This document shows, in pieces, positions 1 to 5,028 of a DNA stretch of 7,361 nucleotides. Location: assembly GCA_016286835.1 (NCBI GenBank), contig JAEEUD010000086.1:1-7361 (forward strand). Direction: 5' to 3'. The position numbers and the translations under genes are program-made. The notes under the pieces are model-generated. The model was not told the origin of the DNA. It did no database searches and was given only the letters and a program-made list of their open reading frames with translations. The first letter of the stretch is position 1; every line of letters begins with the position of its first letter. The DNA comes from Pyramidobacter sp. Its GTDB lineage: Bacteria > Synergistota > Synergistia > Synergistales > Dethiosulfovibrionaceae.

Positions 1-231
1 ACGATGGCCCCGTGGATCTTCGATCCCGCAAAGATTACCGTCAACGGCGAACCGCTTGACAAAAAGCGTGTCTATTCCAGTTTGCTGGCGATCCCCACGG
101 GCAAGATCGCTTCCGACGTCGGAGCCGTGATCGCTTTTGGCGTGCCGAAATCCGCGTGCAGACCCGGCGAAACGCTTGTGTTCGGCTATGATCAATACAA
201 GGCCGAGCTGGTTGTTCCCGGCAAAAAGTGA
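1..231 (+). CDS. C-terminal end of an unrecognised protein (5' end outside window)
   Basis: The reading frame is open from the first base, and an ATG at 4 is probably internal, so this is likely the last ~76 residues of a longer protein ending in TGA at 229-231. The visible part has many short hydrophobic, probably beta-strand stretches (VYSSLLAIPTG, GAVIAFGVP, ETLVFGYDQY, ELVVPGKK), a single cysteine and a lysine-rich end. I see no transmembrane segment or catalytic motif and do not recognise the family. It lies 15 bases upstream of the small zinc-ribbon gene on the same strand, so the two are probably co-transcribed. If the ATG at 4 were the true start it would be a 75-residue protein, but no Shine-Dalgarno can be checked because the upstream sequence is missing. 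Confidence 0.6.
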   Translation, partial: TMAPWIFDPAKITVNGEPLDKKRVYSSLLAIPTGKIASDVGAVIAFGVPKSACRPGETLVFGYDQYKAELVVPGKK

Positions 232-246
232 GGCGTTCCTTTAAAA

Positions 247-423
247 ATGACAAAACACGTTTTCCGCTGCGTCATCTGCGGCGCGCGGCTTGAAGTCGAC
301 TCCCGTCCTGCCAAGTGCCCCGAGTGCGGTGCGAAGGCCTTTATCCACGAGGAAGGCGAGTCGCTGAGAAAGAAGTGCGGCTGCACAGGCTCATGCAGCT
401 GTTGTTCGGGATGCGGCCGCTAG
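247..423 (+). CDS. Small rubredoxin-like / zinc-ribbon protein with cysteine-rich tail
   Basis: This 58-residue protein is encoded from ATG 247 to TAG 421. Residues 8-28 form a zinc-ribbon or rubredoxin-like pair of knuckles: C8-x2-C11-G and C24-P-E-C27-G, separated by 12 residues. Such four-cysteine sites usually bind Zn or Fe. After an acidic linker (HEEGE) comes a tail with six more cysteines in 13 residues (C44, C46, C50, C52, C53, C56) spaced by Gly and Ser, which resembles a metallothionein or metal-chaperone tail. The gene follows the upstream stop by 15 bases, and its last 13 bases overlap the likely tsaD start at 411, so it sits inside an operon. The Shine-Dalgarno is weak (GAGG at 230-233). 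The function is unknown; metal binding is inferred from the cysteines only. A regulatory leader peptide is an alternative but less likely given the clean knuckle motif. Confidence 0.75.
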   Translation: MTKHVFRCVICGARLEVDSRPAKCPECGAKAFIHEEGESLRKKCGCTGSCSCCSGCGR

Positions 424-1445
424 ACCGTTTCCTCACGCTGGGCATCGAAAGCAGCTGCGACGACACGTCGATCGCGCTGCTGGAAGGCCAGCGGAAGATC
501 CTCAGCTGGAATATCTCCAGCCAGACGGAACGACACGCGGCGTTCGGCGGTGTCGTCCCCGAGTACGCCTCGCGGATGCATCTGGAGGCCATCCTCCCGC
601 TGACGCGCGAAGTCCTGGCCAATGCCGGCGTTTCCGACCCGGCCAGGGAGCTCGACCTGATCGCCGTCACGCGCGGTCCGGGCCTGATGGGATCGCTGCT
701 CGTCGGCGTGATGACGGCCAAGGCCTTCGCGCAGGCTTGGGGCGTTCCTCTGATCGGCGTCAATCATCTGGAAGGGCATATCTTTGCCAACGTCGTCGAT
801 CACGAAGAGCTGGATTTTCCTTTCCTGTGCATGGTCGTCTCCGGCGGACACACCGAGATCGTGCTGGCGCGTGCGTCCGGCGACTATCAGATGCTCGGCG
901 CCACGCAGGACGACGCCGCCGGCGAGGCTTTTGACAAGGTCGCGAAAGTCCTCGGTTTGCCGTATCCCGGCGGTCCCGTCATCGACCGTCTGGCAAAGCA
1001 GGGTGATCCCAAAGCGTTTCATTTCCCCGCCGTGCTGCCCAACATCGAAGGTCTCAATTTCAGCTTCAGCGGCCTGAAAACCGCTGCCATCAATCAGATC
1101 AACACACTGCGCCAAAAGGGCGCCGAGGTGCCGGTCGAAGATTTCTGCGCGTCGTTCCAGGCGGCTGTCGTCAGAAATCTGATCACGCGGCTAGAACAAG
1201 CTGTCGAACAGACGGGCGTAAAGTCTGTCGCTATCTCCGGCGGCGTGGCCGCCAACAGCGCCTTCCGCGACGCGGTAGCGACGCACCCGGGCTGGAACGC
1301 CTTTCTGCCGTCGAAGATGTTCTGCACCGACAACGCCGTCATGGTCGCCGCCGCCGGCTATGCGGCCTTCATGCGCGGCGAACGGAGCGACATCGGTATG
1401 GCCGCTGATCCGGCCCTTGACTTTGGAGAAGACGAGGTGATCTAG
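411..1445 (+). CDS. tsaD: tRNA N6-adenosine threonylcarbamoyltransferase TsaD
   Basis: TsaD transfers the threonylcarbamoyl group from TC-AMP to A37 of ANN-decoding tRNAs, making t6A, together with TsaB and TsaE in the cytoplasm. Starting at ATG 411 the protein has 344 residues, close to the ~337 of E. coli TsaD, and begins just before the conserved GIESSCDDTS (11-20). The family signatures are intact: the HLEGH metal site (H119, H123), SGGHT at 144-148, GEAFDKVAKVLGLPYPGGP near 171-189, FSFSGLKTA at 218-225, SGGVAAN at 276-282 and CTDN with metal ligand D307. An ATG at 393 would add six residues; neither start has a good Shine-Dalgarno, which suggests translational coupling to the overlapping zinc-ribbon gene. 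The frame is open further upstream, to 315, but that part is read as the zinc-ribbon gene. TsaB, TsaC and TsaE are not in the window. Confidence 0.97.
   Translation: MRPLDRFLTLGIESSCDDTSIALLEGQRKILSWNISSQTERHAAFGGVVPEYASRMHLEAILPLTREVLANAGVSDPARELDLIAVTRGPGLMGSLLVGVMTAKAFAQAWGVPLIGVNHLEGHIFANVVDHEELDFPFLCMVVSGGHTEIVLARASGDYQMLGATQDDAAGEAFDKVAKVLGLPYPGGPVIDRLAKQGDPKAFHFPAVLPNIEGLNFSFSGLKTAAINQINTLRQKGAEVPVEDFCASFQAAVVRNLITRLEQAVEQTGVKSVAISGGVAANSAFRDAVATHPGWNAFLPSKMFCTDNAVMVAAAGYAAFMRGERSDIGMAADPALDFGEDEVI
1434..1440 (+). promoter_or_regulatory. Shine-Dalgarno for the prepilin gene
   Basis: GAGGTGA lies inside the last codons of tsaD, with GAGG ending 8 bases before the ATG at 1446. It matches the 16S 3' end very well and supports that start even though the two genes have no gap between them. 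Confidence 0.7.
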
Positions 1446-1910
1446 ATGACCGCAAGGATCAAAAAACGCGCCCGCCGCGGCTTCACGCTGATCGAACTGC
1501 TCATCGTCATGACGATCATCGGCGTGCTCTCCGGCAGTCTGCTGCTGACGATGGGCTCGAGTACCGATAAGGCTGAGGCTACGCGCATCGTGACTGACCT
1601 CAACAGCCTGCGACTGGCTGCCGGCCTGTATTACGCCGACAACGCCGGTTCGACGCTCTCGCCCGACATCACCCGGCTGAAAGCCTATGTGACCGCGCCG
1701 GAAAAACTCAGCGGCGACCAGTACGAGTTCAAAGCAGGCGAAAACGCCGGTCAGTGGTTCGTCGGCTGCAAGATCGCGTCGCAGCCGCAGGGCGTGCGTG
1801 ACAGTCTGAAAAAGATGGCCGCCAACAACGGCCTGCGCAACGGCGTCACTTCGGCCGACAACGACGTCTACGACGGCGGTGCCAGCGGCGTGTATATTCG
1901 CGTGAGGTAG
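1446..1910 (+). CDS. Type II/IV prepilin-like (pseudopilin) protein
   Basis: This 154-residue protein has a classic class III (prepilin) signal. A short basic leader (MTARIKKRARRG) is followed by the cleavage site G12/F13 and FTLIELLIVMTIIGVLSGSL, with the invariant Glu at mature position +5 (E17). Prepilin peptidase should cut after G12 and methylate F13, leaving a 142-residue pilin with one N-terminal membrane helix (about 13-35). The following helix, with LRLAAGLYYADN near 50-62, resembles GspG-type major pseudopilins, but the C-terminal half is not one I can assign. There is only one cysteine in the mature part, so no pilin-type disulfide loop. The ATG directly abuts the tsaD stop. No secretion ATPase, PilC/GspF or peptidase gene is nearby, so it must use machinery encoded elsewhere. 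Whether it belongs to a pilus, a T2SS or a DNA-uptake pseudopilus cannot be told here. Confidence 0.9.
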   Translation: MTARIKKRARRGFTLIELLIVMTIIGVLSGSLLLTMGSSTDKAEATRIVTDLNSLRLAAGLYYADNAGSTLSPDITRLKAYVTAPEKLSGDQYEFKAGENAGQWFVGCKIASQPQGVRDSLKKMAANNGLRNGVTSADNDVYDGGASGVYIRVR

Positions 1911-1942
1911 CAGAAGGAAGGCTGCTGAGCGGATATCGCCTT

Positions 1943-1970
1943 GCTGCCGCGGTGTGACTTATGCGGCAGC
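1943..1970 (+). other. 8-bp GC-rich hairpin in the intergenic region
   Basis: GCTGCCGC (1943-1950) is perfectly complementary to GCGGCAGC (1963-1970) across a 12-base loop. No U-tract follows, so it is not a standard intrinsic terminator. It may protect the 3' end of the upstream mRNA or be incidental. Confidence 0.35.
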
Positions 1971-1990
1971 CAAAAGAATCGTAAAATCAG

Positions 1991-2037
1991 ATCCGACAGA
2001 GCGGAAAATACTTTTCCGTTCTGTCGGATACATTTTT
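1991..2037 (+). terminator. Intrinsic terminator after the tsaD-prepilin operon
   Basis: Bases 1991-2008 pair with 2012-2029 in an 18-bp stem (one G-U pair) around a 3-base loop, followed by TTTTT at 2033-2037. It closes the upstream operon and separates it from the permease promoter. Confidence 0.85.
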
Positions 2038-2060
2038 ATGCAACCGGTTTTGCGACGGCG

Positions 2061-2069
2061 TGTTATAAT
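2061..2069 (+). promoter_or_regulatory. Extended -10 promoter of the permease gene
   Basis: TGTTATAAT is a perfect consensus -10 (TATAAT, 2064-2069) with the TGn extension. No convincing -35 lies 16-18 bases upstream, as is common for extended -10 promoters. Transcription would start near 2076, giving a leader of only about 30 bases before the ATG at 2105. Confidence 0.7.
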
Positions 2070-2070
2070 T

Positions 2071-2094
2071 TCCGCGGTGTAAATTTTCCGCGGA
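2071..2094 (+). repeat. Paired CCGCGG palindromes between the -10 and the start codon
   Basis: TCCGCGG (2071-2077) and CCGCGGA (2088-2094) each contain the palindrome CCGCGG and are also complementary to each other across a 10-base AT-rich spacer. The right copy overlaps the Shine-Dalgarno GGAGGTG (2092-2098). They could be an operator covering the transcription start, or a small hairpin hiding the ribosome site if transcription starts at or before 2071. Confidence 0.4.
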
Positions 2095-2104
2095 GGTGCT
2101 TTTG

Positions 2105-3469
2105 ATGGCTCAGAAAAATCTGGTGTACGGCGTAGACGACGTTCCTTCTTTGCCTATCCTGCTGCTGGCGGGCGCGCAGCATGTGCTCACACTGTTCGGC
2201 GCGACGACGCTGGTGCCGCTGATCTTCGGACCGGCGATGGGCATGGATCAGGCTCAGATCGGTTTCTTCATCTCGTGCGTGTATTTCGCGATGGGCGTGT
2301 GTACGCTGATCCAGACCAGTCCGTTCGGTTCGGGGCTGCCGATCGTGCAGGGATCGAGCTTCAGCTTTATCCCGCCGATCATGACGATCGTCGGCATCTA
2401 CTCGGCGCAGGGCACGGCTGCGATCATGCAGTATATCGGCGGCGCGCTGATCTCCGGCGGCGTCTGCCTGATGGTGCTAGGGCAGTTCGGTCTGATCGGC
2501 AAGATCCGCCGTTTTGTCGGACCGATCACGGTGGGTACGACGATCATGGCGATCGGTTTCTCGCTGGCGGAGACGGCGATCAGCTTCAACGCGGCTAACT
2601 ACTGGCCGGCGTCGATCGCGGTGGTCGCTTTGATCTTCCTGTTCGGCCTCGGTCTGAAGAGCCGTTACGTCAACATCTTCTCGGTGCTGCTCAGCGTGAT
2701 CATCGTCTGGGGCGTGTGCTTCGGCCTCAGCCGCGCGGGTGTGTTCGCACCGGGACATCCCGTGTACATCAGCCTCGATAACGTGAAGACGGCGAAGTGG
2801 TTCCAGTTCACGGGCTTCGCTCCGTGGGGAATGCCGAAGTTCAGCCTGGTGGCGTTCGGCGCGATCCTCGCGGGTTTCTTCTCCGTCATCCTTGAGAGCA
2901 TCGGCGATTACTTCAACGTTTGCAACGCGGCGGGTATCGCCGACCCGACGGAAAAGCAGATCAACAAGGGCATCCGCGCCGAGGGCCTCGGCTGCATCTT
3001 CGGCGGCATCACGGGCGCCGTGGCGTGCACGAGCTACACGGAGAACATCGGCCTCATCGGACTGACGGGCATCGCCTCGCGCTGGGTGGTTCGCGTGGGC
3101 GCCGTGCTGCTGATCGGCATGAGCCTGATCGGTAAGTTCGGCGCACTGGTGGCCACGTTGCCGTCGCCGATCATCGGCGGCTGCTACATCGCGCTGTTCG
3201 GCACGATCGGCGCGCTGGGCATCCAGGCGCTGACGCGCGCTGACATGCAGAAGCAGCGCAACGTGATGATCGTCGGCTTTGCCTTCCTGATGGCGCTGGG
3301 TCTGCCGGGCTGGGTGTCGAAACAGCAGGATCTGTTCTTCGCATGGGGCATCCCCGGCCAGATCCTCTGGGCGATCGGTAAGACTTCGATGGCTGTGGCG
3401 GGCATCTCGGCCTGCGTGCTGGACAATCTGCTTCCCGGCACGCGCGAGGAGCGCGGCTTCCGCGACTAA
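2105..3469 (+). CDS. NCS2-family nucleobase:cation symporter (uracil/xanthine permease type)
   Basis: This 454-residue inner-membrane protein belongs to the NAT/NCS2 family, which imports uracil, xanthine or related bases with protons through 14 membrane segments. Visible signatures are AGAQHVL in TM1 (Q25, H26), the FGSGLPIVQGSSFSFIPP loop (74-91), ESIGDYF in TM8 (E264, matching the substrate-binding Glu of UraA) and the NAT motif in TM10, ENIGLIGLTG (E313 to G322). The motif mixes types: ENIG is uracil-like, whereas LTG followed by IASR is closer to the purine/xanthine branch, so I leave the substrate open. The ATG at 2105 is chosen because GGAGGTG ends 6 bases before it; a GTG at 2096 lies inside that Shine-Dalgarno. 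The gene has its own promoter and terminator, with no pyrimidine or purine genes beside it. Confidence 0.93.
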   Translation: MAQKNLVYGVDDVPSLPILLLAGAQHVLTLFGATTLVPLIFGPAMGMDQAQIGFFISCVYFAMGVCTLIQTSPFGSGLPIVQGSSFSFIPPIMTIVGIYSAQGTAAIMQYIGGALISGGVCLMVLGQFGLIGKIRRFVGPITVGTTIMAIGFSLAETAISFNAANYWPASIAVVALIFLFGLGLKSRYVNIFSVLLSVIIVWGVCFGLSRAGVFAPGHPVYISLDNVKTAKWFQFTGFAPWGMPKFSLVAFGAILAGFFSVILESIGDYFNVCNAAGIADPTEKQINKGIRAEGLGCIFGGITGAVACTSYTENIGLIGLTGIASRWVVRVGAVLLIGMSLIGKFGALVATLPSPIIGGCYIALFGTIGALGIQALTRADMQKQRNVMIVGFAFLMALGLPGWVSKQQDLFFAWGIPGQILWAIGKTSMAVAGISACVLDNLLPGTREERGFRD

Positions 3470-3485
3470 AACGAAACAACTGTGC

Positions 3486-3518
3486 AAGCGGGGACGGAGC
3501 TATTCCGTCCCCGCTTTT
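3486..3518 (+). terminator. Intrinsic terminator after the permease
   Basis: Bases 3486-3498 pair with 3504-3516 (13 bp, very GC-rich) around a 5-base loop. The T-run 3515-3518 overlaps the end of the stem. It starts 17 bases after the permease stop. Confidence 0.85.
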
Positions 3519-3519
3519 G

Positions 3520-3528
3520 TGCTAAAAT
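3520..3528 (+). promoter_or_regulatory. Extended -10 promoter for the five-gene operon
   Basis: TGCTAAAAT gives a -10 (TAAAAT, 3523-3528) with the TGn extension directly after the terminator. The -35 position falls inside the terminator hairpin and is not consensus. Transcription from about 3535 excludes a start codon at 3519 for the next gene and fits GTG 3558. Confidence 0.5.
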
Positions 3529-3557
3529 ATACGCGTGACGAAAGGGCGGTGAGGCGA

Positions 3558-4373
3558 GTGGCGCTGTCGGAGCGGCGTAAGCGGCTGGCTGCGGCGTTTG
3601 AGTGGATTTATGCGCGGTACAACCGTCGCGGGCTGGTCCATCCCGACCCTCTGGAATTCCTCTACCGCTATGACTGCATCGAAGACCGCGAGATCGCGGC
3701 GCTGATCTCATCGTCGCTGGCCTACGGGCGCGTGACGATGATCCTGAAAAGCGTTTCGGCCGTGCTCGGCGCAATGGGGGATTCTCCCCGTGCGTTTGTG
3801 GAAGGCGGTCGTGAGGAGTCATGGCGTGAACTGTTCGCGGGCTTTCGGCATCGTTTTACGGACGGTGCAGACGTGGCCGCGCTGCTGGGCGGCGTGAAGC
3901 GCGTGATCGCTTCCCACGGTTCGCTTGGCGCGTTCTTAAGCGCAGCTCGGAGTGAAAGCGGTTCGCTTGTCGGCGCGCTCGACGCGTTGATCGAGCGACT
4001 TGAAGAGGGGCGGAAAAACAGTCTGCTCTGTCGTCCGGCTCTGGGCAGCGCCTGCAAGCGCCATTTCCTGATGCTGCGCTGGATGGTTCGTCATGACGAG
4101 GTGGACCCAGGCGGCTGGGAAGGTCTGGACCCTGCCGAGCTGGTGATCCCGCTCGACACACACATGTACGCCGTGTGCCGCTCGCTGCGCTTCACACGAC
4201 GAAAGGCGGCCGACCTGAAAACGGCGCGCGAGATCACGAATGTCTTTGCGCAGATGCGACCGGACGATCCGGTCCGCTACGATTTTGCGCTGACGCGTTT
4301 TGGCATCCGTCCCGACATGAGCGAGGCGGAGCTGATGAAACTGTGCGATGATCGCACGACACGAAAGGAATGA
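3558..4373 (+). CDS. TIGR02757 / DUF2400 family protein
   Basis: This cytoplasmic protein of 271 residues (from GTG 3558) belongs to the TIGR02757 (DUF2400) family, whose function I do not know to be established. Conserved blocks are DxEIAALISSSLAYGR in the N-terminal part, ACKRHFLMLRWMVR (165-178), DPGGW, IPLDTH (about 197-202), FTRRKAADLKTAREIT and the C-terminal DPVRYDFALTRFG (237-249). The PLDTH block followed by a helix recalls the catalytic VDTH region of HhH-GPD DNA glycosylases such as endonuclease III, but no helix-hairpin-helix or iron-sulfur cysteines are apparent, so a repair role is a hypothesis. The start is uncertain: GTG 3558 has GGTGA nearby, GTG 3549 would add three residues, and GTG 3519 lies upstream of the likely transcription start. 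Its stop TGA overlaps an ATG of the next gene's frame. Confidence 0.88.
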   Translation: MALSERRKRLAAAFEWIYARYNRRGLVHPDPLEFLYRYDCIEDREIAALISSSLAYGRVTMILKSVSAVLGAMGDSPRAFVEGGREESWRELFAGFRHRFTDGADVAALLGGVKRVIASHGSLGAFLSAARSESGSLVGALDALIERLEEGRKNSLLCRPALGSACKRHFLMLRWMVRHDEVDPGGWEGLDPAELVIPLDTHMYAVCRSLRFTRRKAADLKTAREITNVFAQMRPDDPVRYDFALTRFGIRPDMSEAELMKLCDDRTTRKE

Positions 4374-4378
4374 TCGCA

Positions 4379-4894
4379 ATGAAAAAAACGTTTTTGGCCG
4401 CTCTGGCGGCGCTGGCACTGACGGCTGCCGCGGCCTGCGCGGCGACGGTGGGCAACTTTACGGCGCGAGACCTTGAAGGGAAGACGTATACGCAGGAGCT
4501 GCTGGGCGGCGCGAAGCTGACGGTGTTCAACGCCTGGGGCACGTTCTGCCCGCCCTGTCTGCGCGAGATGCCCGACCTCGGCAAGCTGGCCGAAGAACTG
4601 AAGCCTGAGGGCGTGCAGATCGTAGGCCTGCTCTGCGACTGGTTCGACCGTCGCGGCGGCGAAAGCCCGGCACAGATCGAGAAGGCGAAGAAGATCGCTG
4701 CGAAGACGGGCGCGACGTATCTGCACCTGCTGCTCGACGAGGAACTGCTGAAATATCTGGGCAGCTTCAACGCGATCCCGCAGACGTTCTTCGTGGCGAA
4801 AAACGGCGAGATCGTCGGCGCTGTGACGGGTGCGCAGAGCGGCGACGCATGGCGGAAAACGATCCGAGACGTGTTGGCGAAGCTGGACCGGTGA
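4379..4894 (+). CDS. Exported TlpA/ResA-like thioredoxin
   Basis: This 171-residue thiol-disulfide protein has an N-terminal signal (MKKT, then an Ala/Leu-rich core to about residue 20) and a TlpA-type thioredoxin fold. The strand TVFNAWGTFCPPC carries the redox pair C57-P-P-C60, and AIPQTFF supplies the cis-proline (P134) facing the active site. Such proteins reduce disulfides outside the cytoplasmic membrane, for example in cytochrome c maturation, and need electrons from a membrane donor. An extra C86 (LLCDWFD) sits in the central insertion typical of the group. C20 lies at the signal end but the preceding residues (AAA) do not form a good lipobox, so I favour signal peptidase I cleavage. 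ATG 4379 is chosen because AAAGGA (4364-4369) is well spaced for it; the ATG at 4370 is too close. Neighbours downstream suggest its reductant partner. Confidence 0.9.
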   Translation: MKKTFLAALAALALTAAAACAATVGNFTARDLEGKTYTQELLGGAKLTVFNAWGTFCPPCLREMPDLGKLAEELKPEGVQIVGLLCDWFDRRGGESPAQIEKAKKIAAKTGATYLHLLLDEELLKYLGSFNAIPQTFFVAKNGEIVGAVTGAQSGDAWRKTIRDVLAKLDR

Positions 4895-5028
4895 GCCGAA
4901 AATCTGCCGCGCGGCTCTGTCTGGCTGTCGGAGCCGCGATGATCGCCGCCGGGCTGTTTCGCGGCGAGGCGTTCGAAGTGTTCCAGAAGGCGGCGGCCGT
5001 ATGTCTGGAGTGTGTCGGCATTGGCTAG
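4891..5028 (+). CDS. CD1871A-like CxxC microprotein
   Basis: This 45-residue protein starts at GTG 4891, whose GTGA overlaps the stop of the thioredoxin gene, and ends at TAG 5026. A basic N-terminus is followed by a hydrophobic helix (about 9-22), then LFRGEAFEVFQKAA and the end CLECVGIG with C38-x2-C41. This layout (helix, RGE, Lys-Ala, terminal CLECxGIG) matches, from memory, the small clostridial proteins named CD1871A family CXXC motif-containing protein, which occur beside 4Fe-4S membrane proteins. It is probably anchored in the membrane with the cysteine pair near the surface. No biochemical role is known to me; thiol relay or metal/cluster binding between its two neighbours is a reasonable guess. 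Its end overlaps the next gene by 17 bases, which implies coupled translation. Confidence 0.82.
   Translation: MSRKSAARLCLAVGAAMIAAGLFRGEAFEVFQKAAAVCLECVGIG

Noticed and set aside
315..410. N-terminal extension of TsaD
   Set aside because: The 32 extra residues do not match the family, and this stretch encodes the zinc-ribbon protein in another frame.
420..1115. 231-codon - strand frame opposite tsaD
   Set aside because: It is a shadow frame; tsaD on the other strand has all its catalytic motifs.
2070..2104. Riboswitch or PyrR-type attenuator before the permease
   Set aside because: The leader is only about 30 bases and has no terminator/antiterminator pair, so there is no room for such an element.
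2477..3487. 336-codon - strand frame opposite the permease
   Set aside because: It is a His/Arg/Asp/Ala-rich shadow of the permease codons, without motif or ribosome site.
3519..3557. Upstream start for the DUF2400 protein at GTG 3519
   Set aside because: This would place the start within the terminator/-10 region, upstream of the probable transcription start.
4379..4441. Lipoprotein signal in the TlpA-like protein (C20)
   Set aside because: The residues before C20 are all Ala, with no Leu/Ile/Val at -3, a poor lipobox; a soluble or simply cleaved protein is more likely, though not excluded.
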